Assembly: GCF_963676475.1 (NCBI RefSeq)
Contig: NZ_OY781106.1
Span: forward strand, 2,976,001-3,040,000
Direction of reading: 5' to 3'
DNA: 64,000 nucleotides
Source: an uncultured Celeribacter sp.
GTDB lineage: Bacteria; Pseudomonadota; Alphaproteobacteria; Rhodobacterales; Rhodobacteraceae
Part shown: piece after piece, positions 16,415 through 25,302 of the stretch
Layout: each line of letters begins with the position of its first letter
Position numbering within the stretch: position 1 is the stretch's first letter
Translations under genes and position numbers: made by a program
Notes under the pieces: generated by a model
Told to the model about the DNA's origin: nothing
Database searches by the model: none
What the model saw: the letters and a program-made list of their open reading frames with translations, nothing else

Positions 16415-17658
16415 GAGCGATAATCCGCGTTGATGGTGATATAACCGTGGGTCAAGTCACAGGACCAGACGGTCGCGGTGCCATTGTCGAGGCCCAGATC
16501 GACACGAATGACGATCTCGTCGTTCTTCATATAGGCGGCCCCGGCCTCTTCGGTATAGCTGGGTGACACCCAACCGTTTTCAGCCACAAGAATATCGCCA
16601 AACCAGATGGTGAGACGATCCCGTTCGGCACGCTCACCGGCTTTGCCCACGGCCATCACGATACGACCCCAGTTCGGATCTTCGCCAGCAACGGCGGTTT
16701 TTACCAGCGGCGAGTTCGCAATCGCCATGGCAACGCGGTGCGCCGGGCCGTTGGCATTGGCCCCGGTGACCTGAACTTCAATGAGCTTTGTCGCGCCTTC
16801 GCCATCACGGGCGATCTGGATCGCCAGGTCTTTCATCACGGCATGAAGCGCCTCGCGGAAGGCATGCACACGTGGATCGGCGAAGTCGGTGATCGGCTCC
16901 ATGTCGGCCTTGCCGGTCGCACCGACGATCACCGTGTCGGAGGTCGAGGTATCGCCATCGACGGTCACACAGTTGAACGTCTTGGCATTATCGAGCCAGA
17001 GACATTGTTGCAGCACATCGCGAGAGATCGCGGCATCGGTGAAGATATAGCAAAGCATGGTCGCCATATCGGGCGCGATCATGCCGGAGCCTTTCGCGAA
17101 CCCTGCGATCTTGATGGGCGTCCCATCGAGATCGGCACTCTGCGTCGCGCCCTTCGGGAAGGTGTCGGTGGTCATGATCGCGCGGGCGGCCATGTCCATG
17201 CTGTCGGGCGATAGAGCAGCGTTCAGATCGGCGATCTTCGCGGTGATCCGTTCCCATTTCAGAGGCTCGCCAATCACGCCCGTGGAGGCGGTGAAGACGC
17301 GCTTCTGGTCGATGCCCATTTCTTCGGCGACCGCTTCGGTGATCTTGGCGACCGAGTCAAAGCCGCTTTGCCCCGTAAAGGCGTTCGAGTTGCCGGAATT
17401 GACGAGGATCGCGGCCTTGCCCGGAAGATCGAGCGTGACCTTTTCCTGACAATCAATGACGGCTGCAGAGCGGGTGGTGGAGCGGGTAAAGACGCCGGCG
17501 ATGGCAGAGCCCTCGCACAGTTCGGCAAGCATGACATCCGTGCGGCCCGAATAGCGCACGCCAGCCTCGAGGGCGGCGAAACGCACGCCGTCGATCACGG
17601 GCAGCTCGGGAAATCCGCCTTTCGGAGCAAGCGGGGAAACATGGGTGATTTTGGCCAT
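16411..17658 (-). CDS. argJ: bifunctional glutamate N-acetyltransferase / ornithine acetyltransferase
   Basis: Transfers acetyl groups between N-acetylornithine and glutamate, closing the cyclic arginine pathway. 415 aa. The autocleavage site is MAT-MLCYIFTDA with the nucleophile Thr200 just after Ala199, preceded by FAKGSGMIAPD. Oxyanion-type residues lie in STGVIGEPL. The C terminus ends TINADYRS as expected for ArgJ. The chain is expected to self-process into alpha and beta subunits. Confidence 0.95.
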   Translation of the reverse strand: MAKITHVSPLAPKGGFPELPVIDGVRFAALEAGVRYSGRTDVMLAELCEGSAIAGVFTRSTTRSAAVIDCQEKVTLDLPGKAAILVNSGNSNAFTGQSGFDSVAKITEAVAEEMGIDQKRVFTASTGVIGEPLKWERITAKIADLNAALSPDSMDMAARAIMTTDTFPKGATQSADLDGTPIKIAGFAKGSGMIAPDMATMLCYIFTDAAISRDVLQQCLWLDNAKTFNCVTVDGDTSTSDTVIVGATGKADMEPITDFADPRVHAFREALHAVMKDLAIQIARDGEGATKLIEVQVTGANANGPAHRVAMAIANSPLVKTAVAGEDPNWGRIVMAVGKAGERAERDRLTIWFGDILVAENGWVSPSYTEEAGAAYMKNDEIVIRVDLGLDNGTATVWSCDLTHGYITINADYRS

Positions 17659-17699
17659 CGTCGGCGTCCTTACAAAAGCGCGGGTCTTGGAGCGCGAAG

Positions 17700-18539
17700 T
17701 TATTGCAGCAGATCGTCCATCCGCAGAGCGGCAGGATCGATGCCTTCCATGAGCTCGACGTTACCATCGGTTTTCAGCGCTTCAAGAGCTTCCGTGATCG
17801 CGGCCTCTTCAATGTCGGCGGCAAGCTCGTCCTGCACCTCTTCGAGCGGCGGGACGGAGGCCAGGCGAGTTTCCATCAGCTTGATCACATGCCAGCCGAA
17901 CTGGGTCTGAACCGGCTGAGACACGCTGCCTTCTTCCATGCCGACGACGGCTTCTTCAAAGGGCGCAACCATCATGCCGAGACCGAACCAGCCGAGATCA
18001 CCACCATTCGGACCGGACGGACCAGTGGATTTTTCGCGCGCCAGCTCGGCGAAATCGGCGCCTTCATCGAGCGCTTTGACAAGCTCCATCGCCTCTTCTT
18101 CGGTGTCCACGAGGATATGCGCAGCGTGGTATTCGCGGCCCGGCTCGAATTCCGCGTATTTCGCGTCGTACGCGGCCTTGAGGCTTTCGTCGGTCACGGC
18201 ATTGGCTGCAATGGTTTCCAGCTGATGACCCGCGATGAGTACGCGCTCTTCGTTGTCGAGTTGAAGTTTCAGACCTTCGGAAACGTCGCCAGCGGCTTGT
18301 TTCAGGAGTTCTTGCTGCACAATCTGGTTCACGATGCCTTCAAAAAGCTGTGCGTCGGGCAGGCTTTGGTACTGCGGCGGCAGGGCCTGACGCGCGGCAA
18401 TGATGTGACCGAGGGTGATTTCCGAGCCATTTACAGTCGCAACGACGGTCGAGGAGGTCATATCCTGGGCAAAGACCGGTGCAGAAGTGGCAAGTGCGAG
18501 CGAAAGCAGCGCAGCCGTGGCGGAAAAACGGTATTTCAT
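17700..18539 (-). CDS. periplasmic parvulin-type peptidyl-prolyl isomerase
   Basis: 279 aa from the ATG at 18539, which has AGGAAGGA upstream and begins a clean signal peptide (MKYRFSATAALLSLALATSA, cleaved near FAQ). A SurA-like N-terminal helical region is followed by a rotamase domain from about residue 125: REYHAAHILVDTEEEA, GGDLGWFGLGMMVAPFE and TQFGWHVIKLME. Likely a chaperone/isomerase for exported proteins; divergent from secA, which fits a shared role in protein export. 42 bases upstream of the argJ start and on the same strand, so co-transcription with argJ-mutT is possible. Confidence 0.88.
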   Translation of the reverse strand: MKYRFSATAALLSLALATSAPVFAQDMTSSTVVATVNGSEITLGHIIAARQALPPQYQSLPDAQLFEGIVNQIVQQELLKQAAGDVSEGLKLQLDNEERVLIAGHQLETIAANAVTDESLKAAYDAKYAEFEPGREYHAAHILVDTEEEAMELVKALDEGADFAELAREKSTGPSGPNGGDLGWFGLGMMVAPFEEAVVGMEEGSVSQPVQTQFGWHVIKLMETRLASVPPLEEVQDELAADIEEAAITEALEALKTDGNVELMEGIDPAALRMDDLLQ

Positions 18540-18719
18540 GGAGAAAATCCTTCCTGTCGGCGCCATTCCGGGGCGCGACGTTGACACTCAAGGTATGGCC
18601 CCTTACATCGCGATAGGTCACTGAAGAGGAGCCTTCACGCCCGTTTCTATGGGCAGAGCGGCAGCGGGGCAATCCCTCCTCTCACACGATCCTGTCAGGA
18701 CGCATCGAGCGGAGAAAAT

Positions 18720-21422
18720 ATGCTGGGCATCGGTACACTCGCGAAAAAGGTTTTCGGGACCCCAAATGATCGCAAGATCAAGGCGACCCGACCTCTCGTG
18801 GCAAAGATCAACGCGCTGGAGCCAGAGTTCGAAAAACTCGATGACGCCGGGCTGATTGCAAAAACGGAAGAGTTCAGAAAACGCGTGGCCGAGGGCGAAA
18901 GCCTCGACGCGCTGTTGCCGGAAGCTTTCGCCAACTGTCGCGAAGCGGCGCGTCGTGCGCTTGGCCTGCGCGCGTTTGACACGCAGCTCATGGGCGGCAT
19001 CTTCCTGCATCAGGGCAATATCGCCGAGATGAAAACCGGTGAGGGCAAAACGCTCGTCGCGACCTTTCCGTCCTATCTGAACGCCCTGACGGGGAAGGGC
19101 GTCCATGTGGTGACGGTCAACGAATATCTGGCCACCCGCGACGCCGAATGGATGGCGAAAGTCTTTGCAGCTTTGGGGATGACCTGTTCCTCGATCTATA
19201 GCCAACAGCCCGAGGACGAGAAACGCGCGGCCTATGCCTGTGACGTGACCTATGCGACGAACAACGAGTTGGGCTTTGATTACCTGCGCGACAATATGAA
19301 GTCTGAGCTGAAAGAGATGGTTCAGCGCGGGCATCATTTTGCCATCGTGGATGAGGTCGACTCGATCCTGATCGACGAGGCCCGGACGCCTTTGATCATT
19401 TCTGGTCCCTCCGATGACCGCTCTGAACTGTATCAAACTATCGACGCGTTGATTCCGCGTCTGACGGACGAACATTTTGAACTTGATGAGAAAACCCGTC
19501 AGGTGACCTTTACTGAAGAGGGCAACGAGTTCCTCGAACAAATCCTGCACGAGGCCGGGTTCCTGCCCGAGGGTCAGACGCTTTACGACCCGGAAAGCAC
19601 CACCATTGTGCACCACGTCAATCAGGGTCTGCGCGCGCACAAGCTGTATCAGAACGGTGTGCATTATATCGTGCGGGACGGTGGCGTTGCTCTGATCGAC
19701 GAATTCACCGGACGCATGATGGCCGGGCGTCGTCTTGCCGACGGTCTGCATCAGGCGATCGAGGCCAAGGAAGGCGTCGAGATCAAGCCCGAGAACATCA
19801 CCATGGCCTCGGTGACGTTCCAGAACTATTTCCGCCTCTATGAAAAACTCTCCGGCATGACCGGCACGGCGGCCACTGAGGCCGAGGAATTCATGGAGAT
19901 CTACAAACTCGGCGTGGTTGAAGTGCCCACCAACCGTCCGATCCAGCGTCTCGATGAACATGACCGGGTGTATCGCACCGAGGGCGACAAACTTGCGGCT
20001 GTCGTGGAATCGATCCGCGAGGCTCACGCCAAAGGTCAGCCGGTTCTCGTCGGCACCACCTCCATCGACAAGTCCGAAGAGCTGTCGCAATTGCTGACCA
20101 AAGAGGGCATTACCCACAACGTGCTGAACGCCAAACAGCACGAGATGGAGGCCCAGATCGTCGCGGATGCCGGCAAATACGGTGCTGTGACCATAGCGAC
20201 CAACATGGCGGGCCGCGGCACGGACATCAAACTCGGCGGCAACGTCGAGATGAAGGTGATGGAGGCTATCGCTGCCGATCCCGACACCCACCCCGACGAA
20301 ATTCGTGCCCGTATCGAGGCGCAACATGCCGAGGAAGAAAAGCGCGTTTTGGAGGCGGGCGGACTTTATGTTCTGGCCACGGAACGCCACGAAAGCCGCC
20401 GTATCGACAATCAGCTGCGCGGTCGCTCCGGTCGTCAGGGCGATCCGGGACGTTCCTTGTTCTTCCTGTCTCTCGAAGATGACCTGATGCGGATTTTCGG
20501 CTCGGAACGCCTCGACAAGATGCTGTCGTCTCTGGGCATGAAAGAGGGCGAGGCCATCGTTCACCCCTGGGTCAACAAATCGCTCGAAAAAGCGCAGGCG
20601 AAGGTCGAGGGCCGCAACTTCGACATCCGTAAACAGCTTTTGAAATTCGACGATGTGATGAACGATCAGCGTAAAGTGGTCTTTTCGCAACGCCGCGACA
20701 TCATGGAATCCAAGAACGTCAACGAGATCGTCGAGGATATGCGCCATGAGGTGATCGAAGATGTCGTCGGAGAGGCCATTCCGCCGAAATCCTACCCGGA
20801 TCAGTGGGATGTTGAGAAACTTCATGACGACTTGGCTGAAGCGCTGAACATGGATCTTCCGGTCAAGGACTGGGCGGACGAAGAGGGTGTCGACGATGAG
20901 GCGATCATCGAACGCATCTCTGAGGCTTCCGATCGTATGATGGCGGAGAAGGAAGAGTCCTTCGGCGCCGACCAGATGCGTCAGATCGAAAAGCAATTCC
21001 TGTTGAACACCATTGACGCGAAATGGCGTGAGCATCTTTTGACGCTCGAACATCTGCGTTCTGTCGTGGGCTTCCGCGGCTATGCGCAGCGCGATCCGCT
21101 CAACGAGTACAAAAACGAAAGCTTCCAGCTTTTTGAGAGCATGCTCGACAGCCTGCGCAGCGAAGTGACGCAGAAACTGTCCCGCGTGCGCCCGATGACC
21201 GAAGAAGAGCGCAATGCGATGTTGCAGCAACTTGCCGAACAACAGGCCGCCGCCGTCGCCGGTGCGCAACCGCAGCCCGTCGGGGAGCCCGAAGAGGGTC
21301 ATCCGAACGCGGTTCCGGGGTTCGATGAAAACGATCCGTCGACCTGGGGGAATCCGGGACGCAACGATCTTTGCCCCTGCGGGTCCGGCAAGAAATTCAA
21401 ACATTGCCACGGCGCTGTTTGA
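18720..21422 (+). CDS. secA: preprotein translocase ATPase SecA
   Basis: 900-aa motor of the Sec translocon. Walker A is GEGKTLVATFPSYLNAL at about residue 105, Walker B-type region VDEVDSILIDEAR, helicase-like motifs GTTSIDKSEELSQL and NMAGRGTDIKLGG, and QLRGRSGRQGDPG. The C-terminal zinc-binding SecB-contact motif NDLCPCGSGKKFKHC is present. GGAGAAAAT precedes the ATG. The 180-base gap to the divergent parvulin contains a weak GCCC...GGGC hairpin (18639-18654) but no recognised SecM-like regulator. Confidence 0.98.
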   Translation: MLGIGTLAKKVFGTPNDRKIKATRPLVAKINALEPEFEKLDDAGLIAKTEEFRKRVAEGESLDALLPEAFANCREAARRALGLRAFDTQLMGGIFLHQGNIAEMKTGEGKTLVATFPSYLNALTGKGVHVVTVNEYLATRDAEWMAKVFAALGMTCSSIYSQQPEDEKRAAYACDVTYATNNELGFDYLRDNMKSELKEMVQRGHHFAIVDEVDSILIDEARTPLIISGPSDDRSELYQTIDALIPRLTDEHFELDEKTRQVTFTEEGNEFLEQILHEAGFLPEGQTLYDPESTTIVHHVNQGLRAHKLYQNGVHYIVRDGGVALIDEFTGRMMAGRRLADGLHQAIEAKEGVEIKPENITMASVTFQNYFRLYEKLSGMTGTAATEAEEFMEIYKLGVVEVPTNRPIQRLDEHDRVYRTEGDKLAAVVESIREAHAKGQPVLVGTTSIDKSEELSQLLTKEGITHNVLNAKQHEMEAQIVADAGKYGAVTIATNMAGRGTDIKLGGNVEMKVMEAIAADPDTHPDEIRARIEAQHAEEEKRVLEAGGLYVLATERHESRRIDNQLRGRSGRQGDPGRSLFFLSLEDDLMRIFGSERLDKMLSSLGMKEGEAIVHPWVNKSLEKAQAKVEGRNFDIRKQLLKFDDVMNDQRKVVFSQRRDIMESKNVNEIVEDMRHEVIEDVVGEAIPPKSYPDQWDVEKLHDDLAEALNMDLPVKDWADEEGVDDEAIIERISEASDRMMAEKEESFGADQMRQIEKQFLLNTIDAKWREHLLTLEHLRSVVGFRGYAQRDPLNEYKNESFQLFESMLDSLRSEVTQKLSRVRPMTEEERNAMLQQLAEQQAAAVAGAQPQPVGEPEEGHPNAVPGFDENDPSTWGNPGRNDLCPCGSGKKFKHCHGAV

Positions 21423-21433
21423 CCACAACAACG

Positions 21434-21466
21434 CGACCCGTGTTCGATCTTCGACACGGGTCGTTT
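21434..21466 (+). terminator. terminator of secA
   Basis: Ten-base stem CGACCCGTGT / ACACGGGTCG, loop TCGATCTTCG, followed by TTTGTT. Confidence 0.8.
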
Positions 21467-21543
21467 GTTCTTCGCGGTTGAAACTCCGACGGCCACGTCG
21501 GACACTCCCGGAAATGTTTCATGTTCGTTGAGGGCGCTGAGCC

Positions 21544-23115
21544 ATGTTGAAATCCCTGCGGTCACTCGCCGCAACGCTTTCGCTTCTGCTGTGTCCGACT
21601 TTGGCGATGGCTCAGGATGTGAACCTGCTGTCGCGTGATGGTTCTATCTCGATCAGTGGCAATTTCCTGAGCTTTGATGGTGAATTCTACCGCGTCGAGA
21701 CCGATCTCGGCGTGCTCACGGTGGACAGCTCCGGCGTGCGCTGCGAAGGACCCGGATGCCCCGATCTCGACGGTTATTACGCGCAAATTCGTCTCTCGGG
21801 CGACACCAAGGGCACCCGCACCCTCTTGCCCGCGTTGATCACGGCCTTTGCGATCAGAAATGGCTATACTGTTGCGACGAGCGCGCTGAGTGAAACCCAG
21901 CGCTCGATGATCCTGACCGATGTTGAAAACGACATTACGGTCGGGGAATTCCTGCTCTCCGATACGTCAAGTGCCGAGGGCTTTGCCGATCTCGTATCCG
22001 AGAATACCGACATGGTGCTGTCGCTGCGCAAGGTCGCGCCGAAAGAGTTGGCACTGGCCTTTGAGGCGGGTGCCGGCGATCTGTCCGATCCGTTGCGCGC
22101 CCGTGTGGTCGCGCTCGACGGGCTTGTCCCGGTCGTTTCTCGCTCTAACATGCTGCACGGTGTGTCTGTGTCCGATTTGTCTGCGATTTACAGGGGGCAA
22201 GTGACCAATTGGCAAGAGATCGGTGGAGCGGATGCGCCAATCGTTGCTCATCTCATGCGGGACGATTTGCAGGATGGAAGCGAATTTCGACGGATGATCC
22301 TTGGACATGGGATCGAGCTTTCGGAAGATGCTGTGACACTTCACGACCGCTACGACAGTCTGGTCACGGCTATTGAACAGGATCCCTATGCTCTTGGTTT
22401 GGGACGCATGTCGGAGGGGGGAGCGGTTAAATCCTTGGGGCTGAGTGGAGCCTGTGGGTTCGAGGCGCGTGCGGCGGCCTCCGACATCAAGAGCGAGGAT
22501 TACCCGCTGACCCGCCCTGTGTTTCTCTACACGCCCGCGCATCGTTTGCCGAAACTGGCGCGGGAGTTCCTGTCCTTCGTGGTGTCGCCTGCGGCGCAGA
22601 TCGTGGTTGCGCGGACGGATTTCGTCGATCAGGGTGTGGATAAGCTGTCTTTCCGCGATCAGGGATGGCGGTTTGCCAATGCGATCAACCATGCGGGCGA
22701 GGAGATCACACTCGAAGATCTGCAATCCGTGACAGGCACCCTTCAGGGCGCCAAGCGCCTGACACTTGGGTTTCGATTTGAAGGCGGGTCCACGACGCTC
22801 GATGCGCAGTCGCGCTCGAACGTGCATCTTTTGGCAGAACTTTTGGAGGCGGGCGTTTATGACGGCCAGTCCCTGACCTTTGCCGGTTTCTCGGACGGTG
22901 AGGGGCGTGCCTCGATCAATGCGGCTCTGTCCAAGAGACGGGCCGAGGCGGTTTTGAAAGCGGTCAGACAAGCAATGGGCGAGGCGTTCGAAGTGGATCG
23001 TGTAACCCTACGCGCCGAAGGGTTCGGTGAGGCGATGCCTTTGGCCTGCGATGATGTCGAATGGGGGCGATCCCTCAATCGGCGTGTTGAGGTTTGGGTC
23101 AAGGATCAGAGATAA
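21544..23115 (+). CDS. periplasmic substrate-binding (PstS-like) / OmpA-family fusion protein
   Basis: 523 aa. Signal peptide to about residue 24 (LSLLLCPTLAMAQ). Residues about 60-370 form a PBP-like domain of the phosphate-binding type, with VPVVSRSNMLHGVSVSDLSA and YRGQVTNWQEIGG, the hinge block typical of PstS-like proteins. Residues about 400-520 are an OmpA/MotB peptidoglycan-binding domain (TFAGFSDGEGRASINAALSK, then EGFGEAMPLACDD and SLNRRVEVWV). The product is probably anchored to peptidoglycan while binding a ligand in the periplasm. No permease or ATPase genes are nearby. It overlaps the 3' end of radC by 10 bases, tail to tail. Confidence 0.8.
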   Translation: MLKSLRSLAATLSLLLCPTLAMAQDVNLLSRDGSISISGNFLSFDGEFYRVETDLGVLTVDSSGVRCEGPGCPDLDGYYAQIRLSGDTKGTRTLLPALITAFAIRNGYTVATSALSETQRSMILTDVENDITVGEFLLSDTSSAEGFADLVSENTDMVLSLRKVAPKELALAFEAGAGDLSDPLRARVVALDGLVPVVSRSNMLHGVSVSDLSAIYRGQVTNWQEIGGADAPIVAHLMRDDLQDGSEFRRMILGHGIELSEDAVTLHDRYDSLVTAIEQDPYALGLGRMSEGGAVKSLGLSGACGFEARAAASDIKSEDYPLTRPVFLYTPAHRLPKLAREFLSFVVSPAAQIVVARTDFVDQGVDKLSFRDQGWRFANAINHAGEEITLEDLQSVTGTLQGAKRLTLGFRFEGGSTTLDAQSRSNVHLLAELLEAGVYDGQSLTFAGFSDGEGRASINAALSKRRAEAVLKAVRQAMGEAFEVDRVTLRAEGFGEAMPLACDDVEWGRSLNRRVEVWVKDQR

Positions 23116-23885
23116 CCCGACCCACGGAAACTCAGCTCCGTCGATTTTCCGATGATCAGATGATCGTGCAACTGGATATCCAAGGCTTCGGCGGCATCCC
23201 GGATTTGGTTCGTCATGCTGATGTCGGCGTCCGAGGGCGTCGGATCACCCGAGGGGTGATTGTGCACAAGGATCAACGCTGAGGCGTTCAGCTCCAGCGC
23301 GCGTTTTACGACCTCGCGCGGATAAACCGGCACGTGATCGACGGTGCCGCGCGCCTGTTCCTCATCCGCGATCAGGATGTTTTTACGGTCGAGATAGAGC
23401 ACACGGAACTGTTCGGTTTCACGATGCGCCATGGTGGTGTGACAATAATCCAAAACCGCGTCCCAGCTCGAAATCACAGGCCGTTGCATCACGCGGGCGC
23501 GGGCGAGACGGTGGGCTGCCGCCTCGACGATTTTAAGGTCCTGTGCTGCGGCAATGTCCATCCCCTCGACTTCAAGCAAGCGCGCAATCGGAGCGGAGAT
23601 GACACGGTTGTAGTCGCCGAAGGCCTCGATCAAAGCGGCGGCAATCGGTTTCACATCGGCACGGGGCAGGGCGCGGTAGAGCACGAGTTCCAATAGCTCA
23701 TAATCCGGCATCGCCTGCGCACCGCCGTCGATGAAGCGGTCCTGCAAATGCTTGCGATGATTGCGCAGATAGCTTGGCGGGCGCGAGGGAAGGACGACCG
23801 GGCGGGCCTCGTCGAGATCGAAGAGCCAGTCGGGCATTTCCCGAAATGCGGAGGGGGTCGAGGGCGTGTTCATGGAATAATCCAT
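23106..23885 (-). CDS. radC: RadC-family JAMM-domain protein
   Basis: 259 aa. N-terminal helix-hairpin-helix region (YELLELVLYRALPRADVKPI) and the MPN/JAMM motif LVHNHPSGDPTPSDAD with the His-x-His and Asp ligands of a metalloprotein, then LHDHLIIG. RadC function is unresolved; the family is found near mobile elements and in competence regulons. Start could be 23885 or the ATG at 23873 (neither has a strong ribosome site). Upstream carries palindromes and a TTAA-type dyad. Confidence 0.9.
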   Translation of the reverse strand: MDYSMNTPSTPSAFREMPDWLFDLDEARPVVLPSRPPSYLRNHRKHLQDRFIDGGAQAMPDYELLELVLYRALPRADVKPIAAALIEAFGDYNRVISAPIARLLEVEGMDIAAAQDLKIVEAAAHRLARARVMQRPVISSWDAVLDYCHTTMAHRETEQFRVLYLDRKNILIADEEQARGTVDHVPVYPREVVKRALELNASALILVHNHPSGDPTPSDADISMTNQIRDAAEALDIQLHDHLIIGKSTELSFRGSGYL

Positions 23886-23907
23886 GGCCCGATTCGCTGA
23901 AAAAGTA

Positions 23908-23954
23908 GTTAACGCAAATTAAAGTGTTTCGCATTAAATCTGCCTCACAGATTT
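23908..23954. promoter_or_regulatory. dyad-rich region upstream of radC, CtrA-like half sites
   Basis: GTTAACGCAAATTAAA (23908-23923) resembles a CtrA box but with 6 rather than 7 bases between TTAA halves. AAATCTG-CCTCA-CAGATTT (23936-23954) is a perfect 7-base dyad. Both lie just upstream of radC on the minus strand. Which protein binds is unknown. Confidence 0.35.
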
Positions 23955-24034
23955 AGTGTGAAGCACTCACAACGTTTATATGTTGCACAGCGTTTTTCCT
24001 TTTCTCTGCCTCAGATAAAATGAAAAACGCTTTA

Positions 24035-24059
24035 AGAGAGGGCGCCGAAGCGCCCTCTT
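24035..24059 (-). terminator. terminator of dnaK-dnaJ
   Basis: AGAGGGCGC-CGAA/TTCG-GCGCCCTCT, a 9-base stem with a stable tetraloop, 8 bases after the dnaJ stop on the minus strand. The T tract is interrupted (TCTTAAAGCGTTTTT). Confidence 0.7.
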
Positions 24060-24066
24060 ACATCAC

Positions 24067-25227
24067 TCAGGAATGTTTCATTCCATCCCAGAAGCTTTTG
24101 ACTTTCTTGAAGAAAGACGAGCTTTCCGGGTTGTTGTTGTCTTCGCCCAGCTTGTCGAACTCCTGGAGGAGTTCCTTTTGCTTGGCTGTCAGGTTCACAG
24201 GTGTTTCTACCGCGAGCTCGATGAACATGTCGCCTTGACCGCCACCTCTGAGCGCCGGCATGCCTTTGGCGCGCAGGCGCATTTGGCGGCCGGATTGGCT
24301 CCCAGCGGGAATTTTCACACGGGAGCGGCCACCGTCAATGGTCGGCACTTCGATGTCGCCACCGAGCGCTGCCGTCGCCATGGAGACAGGCACGGAGCAA
24401 TGCAGGTTCACACCTTCGCGTTCGAAAATCGCGTGGGGACGGACCTCGATGAAGATGTACAAATCTCCGGTCGGCCCACCGCGAAGACCCGCCTCACCTT
24501 CGCCCGCGAGGCGAATGCGTGTGCCGGTTTCGACGCCCGCGGGGATGTTGACGGAGAGCGATCGCTCTTTCTCAACACGACCCGCACCGTGACAATCGGG
24601 GCAGGGGTCCTTGATCGTTTGTCCGATGCCGTTACAGGCCGGGCAAGTGCGTTCGACCGTAAAGAACCCTTGCTGCGCGCGGACTTTTCCCATCCCGCCA
24701 CAGGTTGGGCAGGTTTGCGGTTCGGCGCCGTTGGCAGCCCCCGTGCCACTACAGCTCGTGCAGGCCACGGAGGTGGGGACGTTGATGGTTTTCTGGGCAC
24801 CCGTGTAGGCCTCTTCGAGGGTAACACGCATGTCGTAGCGCAAATCCGAGCCGCGCTGGGCCCGAGACCGGCCACCGCCACCGCGCTGGCCCCCCATGAA
24901 GTCGCCGAACAGGTCGTCGAAGACATCGGAGAAGGCCGAGGCAAAGTCGCCCTGACCCGCGCCGCCGCCAAAGCCACCACGACCACCGCCCATGCCACCC
25001 TGTTCGAAAGCAGCGTGACCGAAGCGGTCATAGGCGGCTTTCTTGTCGGCGTCCTTGAGCGTGTCATAGGCCTCGTTCACTTCCTTGAACTTGGCCTCCG
25101 CATCGGGGTTGTCCTTGTTGCGGTCGGGGTGAAACTCCATCGCTTTCTTGCGATAAGCTTTTTTGAGCTCCGCGGCATCCGCGCCTTTTTCGACGCCAAG
25201 CACTTCGTAATAATCGCGTTTTGCCAT
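24067..25227 (-). CDS. dnaJ: chaperone DnaJ
   Basis: 386-aa co-chaperone stimulating DnaK ATPase. The J domain has the HPD motif (EFHPDRNKDNPD), then a Gly-rich linker (GGMGGGRGGFGGG), four zinc-finger CxxCxGxG repeats (CTSCSGTG, CPTCGGMG, CPACNGIG, CPDCHGAG) and the C-terminal peptide-binding domain. It follows dnaK by 75 bases on the same strand. Confidence 0.98.
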   Translation of the reverse strand: MAKRDYYEVLGVEKGADAAELKKAYRKKAMEFHPDRNKDNPDAEAKFKEVNEAYDTLKDADKKAAYDRFGHAAFEQGGMGGGRGGFGGGAGQGDFASAFSDVFDDLFGDFMGGQRGGGGRSRAQRGSDLRYDMRVTLEEAYTGAQKTINVPTSVACTSCSGTGAANGAEPQTCPTCGGMGKVRAQQGFFTVERTCPACNGIGQTIKDPCPDCHGAGRVEKERSLSVNIPAGVETGTRIRLAGEGEAGLRGGPTGDLYIFIEVRPHAIFEREGVNLHCSVPVSMATAALGGDIEVPTIDGGRSRVKIPAGSQSGRQMRLRAKGMPALRGGGQGDMFIELAVETPVNLTAKQKELLQEFDKLGEDNNNPESSSFFKKVKSFWDGMKHS

Positions 25228-25302
25228 GGATCTTTTCCTTTAACAGAACCGCAAAATCGAACCGGCCCAAAGCGGGCCGGCTCACACGGTCCTTACATGC
25301 GC

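Noticed and set aside
18618..21431. 937-codon open frame antisense to secA
   Set aside because: Covers secA exactly and has no recognisable motif or ribosome site.
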